A stretch of 42,780 nucleotides of DNA from Synergistaceae bacterium (GTDB taxonomy: Bacteria > Synergistota > Synergistia > Synergistales > Aminobacteriaceae). The notes under the pieces were generated by a model that saw only the letters and a program-made list of their open reading frames with translations, did not search any database and had not been told where the DNA came from. The translations under genes were made by a program, and so were the position numbers. Below are positions 35,101 to 41,856 of this stretch, one piece after another; the first letter of the stretch is position 1, and every line of letters begins with the position of its first letter. Where the stretch lies: positions 1 to 42,780 of the forward strand of contig JAFYBQ010000036.1 in assembly GCA_017540085.1 (NCBI GenBank). The letters run 5' to 3'.

Positions 35101-35271
35101 CGTAAATATTGGGAGAAAATGATGGAGTTCCCCGCCGGTAATTACAGGCCATTCTGCAACAAAGATTTATTCCGAATCATTCACACACCGCACGAGCATG
35201 ATTTGATGATGGATGATCCCTCGCTTGAGATTATTGTCCCGGAAATTTACAGGGCATTGGGCATAAAGTGA
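32140..35271 (+). CDS. NRPS-like protein A-T-partial C-thioesterase
   Basis: 1,043 residues. The A domain (about 1-505) has YTSGTTGRPKG near 151, IYGSTE, the YRTGD hinge, and the A10 Lys in NGKIIRRDLP. The region that normally carries the alpha-amino-binding Asp reads RFTFVATVTF (195-204), so an alpha-amino acid is an unlikely substrate. The T domain has LGGSS at 530-534. A shortened C-like N-lobe (about 610-770) has SHISFTK at 726 in place of HHxxxDG and no C-lobe. The thioesterase (about 800-1043) has GGWCYGG, with Cys 878 as nucleophile instead of Ser, Asp 905 (MLDSHA) and His 1020 (HEHDLM). It may load the starter unit for the large synthetase. The thioesterase may edit, hydrolyse or cyclise. 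The gene begins 9 bases after the NRPS stop. Confidence 0.92.
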   Translation: MTLIHEIVSQYAVNNPKKKAAEDSFGSLSYRELDGKSNSGAKILYGLGVSAGDSIGVYVPYVKDVITGALSVWKAGGVYIPMDDAYPAERLEYILRDSNAKAILTCRTLWEKKPLSFPAENVIFLDDITDITSSFTPCADITEKSPAMILYTSGTTGRPKGVLHRHEFLTHIVDWMNVTEDFCMTKDSRVGLISRFTFVATVTFMFGALLKGGTLYFAPENARNDIEQLYKFLADKKISHIFIASGLAAILAEDYDISGVNVFAAGEKLPNFRAHSDSVYLRNIYGSTEIGVVTSAEIHGQENPITIGKPGPGTKAMLIDENLSPSKPDEAGELLIANEYMSRQYLNLPEQTAEKWIQIDGLTWYRTGDRATMTHEGDICILGRTDNMIKLRGFRIETGEVESQVSKAVTGIRRDDVKNIVVCLRTVSRNDYLVCYYESGNDLAPDEISAVKNESAKYLADYMIPDIFMRVAQMPRNLNGKIIRRDLPQPKSHTHEITALDSETLARVVWAVSDVLGISSAEPEDTFTELGGSSITAMKLAALLRPQGIKITTAQILKLNVLRKIADAAEVDYAKLWSEEEYSAVIADFASRGEHIQKVLPITAEQDDMLFDYILSPDRNSFRSVYMLQVDSVITEENLRLALDTVSQENEELRSSIVFHRTRVIQQVITDRKIPAKFVNINNLDDKNLEVAWNIFQSPIDLQRDTLMRVVCGEFFGKSFLYIMTSHISFTKAQARKYFARIMSVLEEKYPSDKAIHDWREIFDGTLTEDLTEKPKPRGESKLRQLDRPRSNIPPEICVYSENSGPKMTFIHTGNTGSEAYYRLADRIRDKISFSVIEPFNLWHIEQATYGIPNIAKRYVEILKRHQPEGPYILGGWCYGGMIAHEMACQLQDAGEEVKYLFMLDSHATTDPALRQMAKSMYEASGREYFETSPLFSDLRESGMLEAMIINSEHVYHDMATHMPSFFSGSVTYFKPDVVPAESSGNARKYWEKMMEFPAGNYRPFCNKDLFRIIHTPHEHDLMMDDPSLEIIVPEIYRALGIK

Positions 35272-35849
35272 TAAGGCTGACTCTTCTCGACATTCGCGGA
35301 CTTAGGCCAAAAGCTGAAGAGTTACTGCGGGGACTGCCTGAAGAGTTGCGGAAAAAGGCATTGCGTTACAGAAAAGAAGATGACCAACTACGCAGCATAG
35401 GGTCATCTTTTTTGTTGCTGAAAGCCGCAAAGGGTCAAGAGATTCATTACAGCCTTGAAGGAAAGCCGTTTGTTGACGGAGAAAAATACTTCAGCATTTC
35501 ACACAGCGGGGATTATGTCGTTCTCGCTGAAGCTGATTCGCCTATTGGTGTTGACGTTGAGAGAGTCGCGGACATTGGGATTAATGATGACTTGAAGAAT
35601 GTCGCATTGACTGAGAGGGAAAAACTTTGGGTGAAAGATTCACTGCTGAGATTCTATGTTGTGTGGACGAGAAAAGAGAGCCTCATAAAATGCGAGGGAC
35701 ACGGCTTCATTTCAGAGCCTTGCGAAATTGACGCACTTCCTGAGAATGATTTTGATGACCTTGTGAAGTATGAGGGAAAATTTTACCGCATTGAAAGTTT
35801 TATGTTTGACGGGCATATAATATCACTTGCCATAGAGACTGTACAATGA
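35268..35849 (+). CDS. 4'-phosphopantetheinyl transferase, Sfp type
   Basis: Attaches the phosphopantetheine arm to the carrier domains of the two synthetases. Family motifs are FSISHSGDYVVLA, IGVDVERV with the Mg-binding Asp and Glu, and WTRKESLIKCEGHGF. Its 193 residues are slightly short for the Sfp class. The start GTG overlaps the stop of the previous gene (GTGA), so it is the last gene of the operon. The final codons (TVQ and the stop) lie inside an IS256-like terminal sequence starting at 35837. The natural C-terminus was therefore probably replaced by insertion of a mobile element, without loss of the catalytic part. Confidence 0.93.
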   Translation: MIRLTLLDIRGLRPKAEELLRGLPEELRKKALRYRKEDDQLRSIGSSFLLLKAAKGQEIHYSLEGKPFVDGEKYFSISHSGDYVVLAEADSPIGVDVERVADIGINDDLKNVALTEREKLWVKDSLLRFYVVWTRKESLIKCEGHGFISEPCEIDALPENDFDDLVKYEGKFYRIESFMFDGHIISLAIETVQ

Positions 35850-35861
35850 ACTGTGTAAGAG
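35837..35861 (+). repeat. IS256-like terminal sequence at the 3' end of the PPTase gene
   Basis: The sequence opens GACTGTACAATGAACTGTGT and is 25 bases long. It stands 25 bases before the start of an IS256-type transposase, the right place for a left inverted repeat. Nineteen of 25 positions match a second copy at 35974 in the same orientation. The PPTase stop codon lies within it. Confidence 0.55.
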
Positions 35862-35885
35862 GAAAATACACAGGAGGTTAGCATA

Positions 35886-36026
35886 ATGAAAGAGGAAAGA
35901 CAGGAAAAACTCAAGATTAGCAACGACTTGCTCGATGCCATGCTCGTAGGGGTCAAAACTCAAGACGATTTGGGTCTGTCAAGTAAACTGTGTATGAGAT
36001 TTTTCTATGACACTTTCCGGCTTTGA
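35886..36026 (+). pseudogene. IS256-family transposase, N-terminal fragment
   Basis: With AGGAGG 8 bases upstream, an ATG begins MKEERQEKLKISNDLLDAML and then VGVKTQDDL, the typical start of IS256-type (mutator) transposases of about 400 residues. Homology stops after about 29 codons, where a second IS256-like end begins at 35974. The rest of the frame to TGA at 36024 is junction sequence. No catalytic DDE residues remain, so it is inactive. Confidence 0.75.
35974..35998 (+). repeat. Second IS256-like terminal sequence
   Basis: This 25-base stretch opens GTCTGTCAAGTAAACTGTGT and matches the copy at 35837 at 19 positions. Read on the minus strand it ends CAGTTTACTTGACAGAC, like the outer right end of IS256 elements. 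It cuts into the transposase frame on one side and adjoins the phage fragment on the other, suggesting nested insertion followed by deletion. Confidence 0.5.
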
Positions 36027-36402
36027 AGGGTACATAATCAATTTCCGCAAGTTTTTTCAGGACGGCTTTTCTCATGGTGCTTAGAGAATGCGAGACTGCA
36101 TTCTGCAAATACGGGTTAGAGCCTAGATTGTATGTCAGCCCGTCATCAGGTGAGACAGCGTAATAGCTAGTGGTCTGCTTCCTGATGTTGACAACAGAAA
36201 TGCCCGTGTATCTAGTGGAAAAGTCGGAGAAAGTACAGCCCGTGAATCTGTGAGCATCATCGATAACATCAGCGGGCTGACCGCCGTACTGTCTGAAGAG
36301 AATCCCGCCCGACCTCGAAGCTGTAACGAAACAGCAGCAGGTTTGAGCAATCCACGATAAAGCGTCCCTGTAAGTCTTGATGTCATTCTCCGCGTAAGCC
36401 AA
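36013..36402 (-). pseudogene. Phage tail structural protein fragment
   Basis: A minus-strand frame reads TYRDALSWIAQTCCCFVTAS, then FRQYGGQPADVIDDAHRFTG, TRYTGISVVNI and DGLTYNLGSNPYLQNAV, up to DYVPFKAG. I recognise this pattern from tail or minor structural proteins of prophages in gut Firmicutes-like hosts. Both ends are missing: the C-terminal side meets an IS-like end and the N-terminal side meets a glycosyltransferase fragment at about 36402. No other phage gene is near. The whole minus-strand frame runs to 35953 through junction sequence. Confidence 0.65.
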
Positions 36403-36924
36403 GCCCTTACGGGTTCAGAGATACGCGGCATTCTCGCAAAGCATAAAATAATACTCCCCCTCCGGCGAAAATATTACATTGAGACAGTCTACAGCCATTA
36501 CGCGCACACTCATGACAGAAGACACCTTGACACCGCCCGTGAAATTATTGCCTCTGACTGCCCCGAATACCTGCCTTCATTCGACAAAGTTATGTCGCGG
36601 AACTGGGCGCACATCTTCAACATGTTTATTATGCCCAAAGCACTGGCGGATGATTATTGCTCATGGCTATTCCCGCTGCTTAAAGGAGTTGAGGAGTGTA
36701 CAGACAAAAGCAGGTTCAACGATTTCCAGAAGCGATTTGTCGGAGTGGTCAGCGAAATGATGCTTGATGTATGGATTGTACGGCAGATTGAAACAGGGAG
36801 TATAACGCCCGGCGATATAACCGAAGTTCCGTATATTTACACCAGAAAAATAAACTGGCTGAGGAAAATAACCTCATTCCTCCTTGCAAAATTTTTCGGT
36901 GTTAAGTACTATCGCAATTTCTGA
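36403..36924 (+). pseudogene. DUF4422 capsular polysaccharide glycosyltransferase-like gene, 5' truncated
   Basis: The open frame starts abruptly as ALTGSEIRGILAKHKIILPL and continues RRKYYIETVYSHYAHTHD, CPEYLPSFDKVMSRNWAHIF and NMFIMPKALADDYCSWLF, matching the second half of DUF4422 proteins, which occur in capsule and exopolysaccharide loci. The N-terminal nucleotide-sugar-binding half is missing, replaced by the phage fragment at about 36402. An internal ATG at 36592 could give a 110-residue product but is not a natural start. It suggests that this strand once formed a polysaccharide cluster with the next two genes. Confidence 0.75.
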
Positions 36925-36960
36925 CACTCTGCGGACATGAGCGCGCACACGGTAATTTTT

Positions 36961-36993
36961 CTCCCGGCAGACAGCAGGCAGGGAGATTTTTTT
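36961..36993 (+). terminator. Terminator after the DUF4422 remnant
   Basis: CTCCC at 36961 and GGGAG at 36981 form a stem around a 15-base loop, followed by ATTTTTTT. It separates the remnant from the next operon. Confidence 0.6.
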
Positions 36994-37006
36994 GTACACA
37001 TTAAGC

Positions 37007-37012
37007 TATAAT
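37007..37012 (+). promoter_or_regulatory. -10 element upstream of the MenD-like gene
   Basis: An exact TATAAT lies 32 bases before the ATG at 37045. No good -35 is seen at 16-18 bases, where the sequence is the T-rich tail of the terminator. The start codon is backed by AGGAGG seven bases upstream. Confidence 0.4.
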
Positions 37013-37044
37013 CTATGCAAAATCCCAAGTCAGGAGGCAGTTTA

Positions 37045-38805
37045 ATGGCAGAAAAATTCTACACGTCAGAGGTCAACAAGCAGATACTAATTCAGCTCCT
37101 TAAAGCCCACAACATTCACAAAGTCATAGCCAGTCCCGGCGCAACAAACATAACATTTATAGGCAGCATACAGAATGATCCGTGGTTCGAGATATATTCG
37201 AGCGTTGACGAGAGATCAGCGGCGTACATGGCCTGCGGAATGGCGGCTGAGTCCGGGGAGCCTGTAGTCCTGACATGCACGGGTGCTACAGCCTCGCGGA
37301 ACTATATCCCCGGACTGACTGAGGCATTTTACCGCAAACTTCCTGTACTGGCCGTAACAGCGAGCCAGCATTTTGGCCGGGCAGGGCAGTACATCCCGCA
37401 GATGTTAGACCGCTCGCGCCCGCCGATAGACTGTGTGAAAATGAATGTCAACATACCGATGATACACACGGACGAAGACAGGCAGCTATATACGGTCAAG
37501 ATGAACGATGCAATATTAGAGCTTAGGCACAGCGGAGGCGGCCCGGTTCTGATAAATATTGTTACGGAATACAGCCCGGATTTTTCCGTTCACGAGCTTC
37601 CCCCGGTCAAAGTAATCAACAGGATAGAGCCTGAAGACGAAATGCCCCCGATAAAAGCCGGGACTGTCGGAATATTCATCGGCGCACATCCGGCCATGTC
37701 AGAGAGACTCACAGGGCTTATTGACTCGTTCTGCGAGAAATATAACGGTGCTGTACTCTGTTCCCATATCAGCAACTACAGGGGGAAATATGAAATTCAC
37801 CCGAATCTTGTCCCGCTGTCGCCGCGTCAGGGAATGGACTTGATGATTTATATCGGCACTACTGAGGGAGCGTATACAAGTCTGAGGCCGAGTGAAGTAT
37901 GGCAGGTTAATCCTGACGGTGTTGTGAGGGATAGATTCGGGAAACTGCGCTATGTGTTTCAGATGAGCGATGAAGAATTTTTCTCTCGGTACGTAAATAT
38001 GCCTACCCGTGGGGGGGGGGTCAATTGCAGTTATTATACGGCGTGGCGTAATGATTATGATTATGTCCGCGCAAGAGTCCCGGAATTGCCCTTCTCAAAT
38101 GCTTGGATAGCACAGAACACGATCGACAAACTTCCCGCAAATTCGGTACTCCACTTAGGAGTCAGCAATACCCGCCGTTGCTGGAATATGTTTGAGCTTC
38201 CCAAAACTGTAAACGGTTACTGTAATACTGGCTGTTGCGGCATTGACGGCTGTATTTCCTCTCTGATTGGCGCGTCTCTTGCGTCTCCCGGAAAATTATT
38301 TTTCGGGGTAACAGGAGATTTGACATTCTTCTACGACATGAACTCAATCGGGAATCGTCATGTCGGCAAAAATCTGCGTATCATGATCATCAATAACGGT
38401 ATTGGTGCTGAGTTCAAGCTATACACGCACCCGGCCGCAAGTTTCGGCGATGACGCTGACAGGTTCATGGCCGCACGGGGTCATTTCGGGCAGCAGTCGC
38501 GGGACTTAGTGAGGCACTACGCGCAGGATTTAGGGTTTGAGTACATGACAGCCGCGAACAAGGAAGAGTATCTAGCGAACGTGATACGCTTCACGACACC
38601 TGAGACGCTGGACAGGCCGATGCTTTTCGAGGTCTTCACGAATCCCAAAGACGAGAGCGATGCACTATACGCAATCAACAATATTGACGTTACGGACATT
38701 CTTCCGCCGTCAATGAGGGCAAAGAATCTCGCAAAACAGACAGTAAAAAGCGTACTGGGTTCTGACGGAGTGAAAACGCTCAAAAAAATTATAGGGAGGC
38801 AGTAA
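37045..38805 (+). CDS. Thiamine diphosphate-dependent enzyme, MenD/acetolactate-synthase-like
   Basis: Cytoplasmic decarboxylase or ligase of the thiamine diphosphate superfamily, 586 residues. The N-terminal pyrimidine-binding domain has ASPGATNITF and the catalytic Glu in SSVDERSAAYMACGMA. The C-terminal cofactor domain has GVTGDLTFFYDMNSIGNR, where Leu replaces the third-position Gly of the usual GDG and the downstream Asn is kept. Relatives occur in capsule and lipopolysaccharide loci as MenD-like proteins, making branched or keto sugars or phosphonate precursors. The start at 37045 follows AGGAGG. A run of ten G at 38011 lies in the coding frame (residues PTRGGGVN), a hot spot for frame slippage. 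It is followed after 2 bases by an SDR gene. Confidence 0.82.
   Translation: MAEKFYTSEVNKQILIQLLKAHNIHKVIASPGATNITFIGSIQNDPWFEIYSSVDERSAAYMACGMAAESGEPVVLTCTGATASRNYIPGLTEAFYRKLPVLAVTASQHFGRAGQYIPQMLDRSRPPIDCVKMNVNIPMIHTDEDRQLYTVKMNDAILELRHSGGGPVLINIVTEYSPDFSVHELPPVKVINRIEPEDEMPPIKAGTVGIFIGAHPAMSERLTGLIDSFCEKYNGAVLCSHISNYRGKYEIHPNLVPLSPRQGMDLMIYIGTTEGAYTSLRPSEVWQVNPDGVVRDRFGKLRYVFQMSDEEFFSRYVNMPTRGGGVNCSYYTAWRNDYDYVRARVPELPFSNAWIAQNTIDKLPANSVLHLGVSNTRRCWNMFELPKTVNGYCNTGCCGIDGCISSLIGASLASPGKLFFGVTGDLTFFYDMNSIGNRHVGKNLRIMIINNGIGAEFKLYTHPAASFGDDADRFMAARGHFGQQSRDLVRHYAQDLGFEYMTAANKEEYLANVIRFTTPETLDRPMLFEVFTNPKDESDALYAINNIDVTDILPPSMRAKNLAKQTVKSVLGSDGVKTLKKIIGRQ
38011..38020 (+). repeat. Poly-G tract of ten inside the MenD-like coding sequence
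   Basis: Ten consecutive G encode Gly-Gly-Gly and the first base of Val about 55% into the gene. With ten G the frame is intact; nine or eleven would put the rest out of frame. Such tracts are classical contingency loci in host-associated bacteria. Confidence 0.8.
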
Positions 38806-38807
38806 CG

Positions 38808-39893
38808 GTGAAAGTGTTAGTTACAGGCGGCACCGGGGCAATGGGCGGCTATCTTGTGAAGATACTGTCAGAGGCCGGGAATACAGTAGACGTTACAACG
38901 AGGCAGAATCGCGAATCCTCAGCGGAAAATGTGAGATACATACAGGGGGACGCGCATAATATTGACTTCATCAGGAAGACTCTTGAGGCCGGGAGCTATG
39001 ACGCTATTGTAGACTTCATGAGCTACACGACAGAAGAATTTAGGAAACGCGCTGAGATTATGACGGGTGGGACGGGGCATTATATGTTTCTCAGCTCGGC
39101 GAGGGTGTACGCAAAATCAGATGTCCCGATAAAAGAGACTTCACCGCGTCTTCTTGACGTATGCACGGACAAAGAATATCTCGCAACAGACGAGTACGCG
39201 CTCGCGAAGGCAAGGGAAGAAAATATACTGCTTGAAGGGAAAGCGGGCAACTTCACCATAATACGCCCTACTATCACGTACAGCACTGAAAGATTACAGC
39301 TCGGAGTCTACGAGAAGGAATCGTGGCTTTACCGGGCAATACACGGAAGGCCGGTTGTATTCTCGCGGGACATTGCCGGGAAATATACTACTATGACATA
39401 TGGCCATGACGTTGCCGGAGCGATTGCGGGTCTTGCGGGCAGGCGTGAGGCTTTCGGGCAGGCATATCATATTACGGCTGATGACTCGATGAAGTGGAGC
39501 GGCATTGCGGAAATCTACAGGGAAGTTTTTGCTGACGTTACCGGGCGTGAAATGGAGATTGTGTACATTGACCGGGCATTTGATGACACACCGCAGCTGA
39601 GATACAGCAGGCTTTATGACAGGAGATTTGACATCAGCAAAATCAAAGAGGCCGTGAAAAGTTTTTCCCCAGTTCCAATCCGCGAGGGACTCACGAAATG
39701 CCTGCGTGAATTTCTGACTGGCAGGCAGGTTTTCAGGGGAATTAATGCCGCGAATGAGGCAAGAATGGACAGGATTGCAGGAAGTTTCACGCCGCTGAAG
39801 GAATTTCCGGCATTCAGGCAGAAGGCAAAATATTTCCTTTACCGTTACGCGCCCAAACTGGCCGGAGTAATCAGCCGTATTCACTCGTCATAG
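38808..39893 (+). CDS. NAD-dependent epimerase/dehydratase (extended SDR)
   Basis: Nucleotide-sugar-type short-chain dehydrogenase, 361 residues. The N-terminal NAD motif is VTGGTGAMGGYL, followed by LSSARVY with the active-site Ser and DEYALAKAREE with the Tyr-xxx-Lys pair. A C-terminal substrate domain follows. The start is GTG at 38808 with GGGAGG about eight bases upstream. It is two bases from the MenD-like gene, so the two are co-translated and probably act in the same surface-sugar pathway. It overlaps the convergent CitG-like gene by 13 bases. The substrate is unknown. Confidence 0.85.
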   Translation: MKVLVTGGTGAMGGYLVKILSEAGNTVDVTTRQNRESSAENVRYIQGDAHNIDFIRKTLEAGSYDAIVDFMSYTTEEFRKRAEIMTGGTGHYMFLSSARVYAKSDVPIKETSPRLLDVCTDKEYLATDEYALAKAREENILLEGKAGNFTIIRPTITYSTERLQLGVYEKESWLYRAIHGRPVVFSRDIAGKYTTMTYGHDVAGAIAGLAGRREAFGQAYHITADDSMKWSGIAEIYREVFADVTGREMEIVYIDRAFDDTPQLRYSRLYDRRFDISKIKEAVKSFSPVPIREGLTKCLREFLTGRQVFRGINAANEARMDRIAGSFTPLKEFPAFRQKAKYFLYRYAPKLAGVISRIHSS

Positions 39894-40777
39894 CCTGAGC
39901 GCGTCAGCTTCATTTTCACCAGCTCAGGAATAAGCACAGCGCACGAAAGTATTACCCCGCTTCCATTGGGAGCAGCTCCCCTTGAGCGCAAAGCCCTGTC
40001 GAACTCCATCACAGCCGCTATGCCTTCAGGGGTGAGCATTCCGCCCGCGTCAAGCACTCTTTTTGCCTCGTCCTGTATCCGCATAAGCTCACTGATTCCC
40101 ATTCTCCCGGCTATTTCTGTGTCTTGGTTCTCCGCCATTATCGTTATAAGCGTGTGGGACAGCCTTTCGCGCAGGGATAAATTTCCGTGCATGGCCTCAA
40201 GTTTCCTGAGAGTCTCAACAGCTTTCAGCGTCTGAATATATCCGTTCTCAGCTTCTCCCCGGCAGCCTTCAAGACCGTATGACATGTACGCCTTTTCCCC
40301 CGGTGTCAGAACTTTCATGTTTCCCGTGTCAGTCAGAGGCCACAATTCCCGCGCCGTTATCCCCTGAGCGAACGCCGAGGCCGTGAGAGCCAATGCGCCC
40401 GGAGTCAGTATGCGTTTCTGCGCGATGAGTTTCCCAGCCGCCGCGCACAATAATCCCATGCAGAATATATGACCCTTCACGGCGAATTTTCCGCGAGTGG
40501 CAAGAAGTGAGTCATTGCTGCCGATTCTGCCCGGTGATTTCAGGATGGTATATGCCTCCGAGGGTCTGAGGGACTCTGTGTCGGCACCTGCTGAAGCAAG
40601 ATTTATGAAGCACTGAAACAATGACATTGCCGAGTCGACAAGGCCGGGGAAGTCTGAGCCGTCAAGCGCGTTATTGTCGAGCGGTGTAACAAGTCCCGGC
40701 TTGGGATATGCTGAGGCTGAAAGGATTATTGATTTCACGGCCAAACTTGCTATGTTGAATATGTACACTTCATTCAT
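39881..40777 (-). CDS. citG: CitG-like triphosphoribosyl-dephospho-CoA synthase family protein
   Basis: CitG/MdcB enzymes make the 2'-(5''-triphosphoribosyl)-3'-dephospho-CoA prosthetic group of citrate or malonate decarboxylase acyl carriers. The family pattern is visible in SAYPKPGLVTPLDNNALDGS near residue 23 and in SLLATRGKFAVKGHIFCMGL, where the typical NTHKG is changed to FAVKG. Another landmark is the Asp/Thr region TARELWPLTDTG. The start at 40777 has GGGAGG eight bases upstream; an earlier in-frame start at 40846 overlaps the promoter. No citrate lyase or malonate decarboxylase genes are near. The changed motif leaves the reaction uncertain. Confidence 0.72.
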   Translation of the reverse strand: MNEVYIFNIASLAVKSIILSASAYPKPGLVTPLDNNALDGSDFPGLVDSAMSLFQCFINLASAGADTESLRPSEAYTILKSPGRIGSNDSLLATRGKFAVKGHIFCMGLLCAAAGKLIAQKRILTPGALALTASAFAQGITARELWPLTDTGNMKVLTPGEKAYMSYGLEGCRGEAENGYIQTLKAVETLRKLEAMHGNLSLRERLSHTLITIMAENQDTEIAGRMGISELMRIQDEAKRVLDAGGMLTPEGIAAVMEFDRALRSRGAAPNGSGVILSCAVLIPELVKMKLTRSGYDE

Positions 40778-40808
40778 GATTGAGTCCTCCCTGCGTATTT
40801 TACACTCT

Positions 40809-40837
40809 GCTATATTTTCGGACACAAAAAGCGTCAA
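40809..40837 (-). promoter_or_regulatory. Promoter of the CitG-like gene
   Basis: On the minus strand TTGACG (40837-40832) and TATAGC (40814-40809) are 17 bases apart. Its -35 box forms an inverted repeat with that of the opposite promoter (CGTCAAG at 40832 and CTTGACG at 40854). Confidence 0.55.
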
Positions 40838-40854
40838 GCCCCGCAAAATTTCTC

Positions 40855-40883
40855 TTGACGTAAAGCCCGCTTCAGCGTTTATT
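40855..40883 (+). promoter_or_regulatory. Promoter of the DUF362-permease pair
   Basis: TTGACG at 40855 and TTTATT at 40878 are 17 bases apart. The two back-to-back promoters share a dyad made of their -35 boxes, 15 bases apart, which could also be one regulator site. Confidence 0.45.
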
Positions 40884-40920
40884 TTTCCCTCATCCCAAAA
40901 ATTACAGGAGGAACAATAAC

Positions 40921-41856
40921 ATGAAGCACATCACGCTAATCATCACAGCAATATTCGCGCTCATAGCATCATCAGCATACGCCGCGCCCGCAGTATATTT
41001 CACCAAAGACATATCACCCGCCGGAATCATGGCCGTGTATAACGCATTAGGCCGTGAAGCGTCCGGGAAAGTCGCCGTAAAACTCAGCACAGGCGAGGCC
41101 GGGAATACTCATTACCTTTCGCCCGCATTGATTGAGGGACTCGTGAAGAAGGTGAACGGGACAATCATCGAGGGAAATACGGCTTACGGAGGTTCGCGCT
41201 CACGCACAGCCCTTCACAGGCAGGTAGCTGAGGATCACGGGTTCACGAAAATCGCAAAGGTTGACATTCTCGACGAGGAAGGCGACACAGAATTACCCGT
41301 AACAGGCAAGGGAGTAAAGCACCTCAAATTTGACGCTGTAGGCTCTCACTTCAAGAACTATGATTTTGTCCTCGTCCTGACTCACTTCAAGGGTCATGCT
41401 ATGGGCGGTTTCGGCGGGGCAATCAAGAACATCTCAATCGGCATAGCCTCTCCCCGCGGGAAAGTCAACATTCACACAGCAGGCACGAAAGAGTCCGGCT
41501 CAATATGGTACGACAAGCAGGACGACTTCCTTGAATCAATGGCTGAAGCGGCAAAAGCTATCTCCGACAGTCTCGGAAACGGAAAGCGCATAATGTATAT
41601 CAGCGTCATGAATCATCTTTCTGTTGACTGCGACTGTGACGGAAACCCGGCAGCACCCGACATGCACGACATTGGTATTCTCGGCTCTCTTGACCCTGTT
41701 GCGCTCGATCAGGCATGTGTTGATTTAGTGTACAAAGCCCCGGACGGAGCGTCCCTCATTAAGCGCATGGAGTCCCGCCACGGCATTCACACACTTGAAC
41801 ACGCCGCTGAAATCGGACTCGGCTCTCGTGAATATGACCTTGTGAGCATTGATTAA
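40921..41856 (+). CDS. Exported DUF362 domain protein
   Basis: DUF362 proteins are poorly understood and often sit beside iron-sulphur proteins. This one has a Sec signal (MKHITLIITAIFALIASSAY ending in AAPA), so it acts outside the cytoplasm, unlike many relatives. Conserved parts are FGGAIKNISIGIASPRGK, VLTHFKGHAMGG, and NHLSVDCDCDGNPAAPDMHD with two Cys and nearby His/Asp that may bind metal. AGGAGG lies eight bases before the ATG. The stop overlaps the TTG start of the downstream permease, so the two form an operon and may handle the same compound. Confidence 0.85.
   Translation: MKHITLIITAIFALIASSAYAAPAVYFTKDISPAGIMAVYNALGREASGKVAVKLSTGEAGNTHYLSPALIEGLVKKVNGTIIEGNTAYGGSRSRTALHRQVAEDHGFTKIAKVDILDEEGDTELPVTGKGVKHLKFDAVGSHFKNYDFVLVLTHFKGHAMGGFGGAIKNISIGIASPRGKVNIHTAGTKESGSIWYDKQDDFLESMAEAAKAISDSLGNGKRIMYISVMNHLSVDCDCDGNPAAPDMHDIGILGSLDPVALDQACVDLVYKAPDGASLIKRMESRHGIHTLEHAAEIGLGSREYDLVSID

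Noticed and set aside
36592-36924. 110-codon frame as a complete gene
   Set aside because: Homology to DUF4422 proteins extends in the same frame upstream to about 36403, so the internal ATG is not a natural start.
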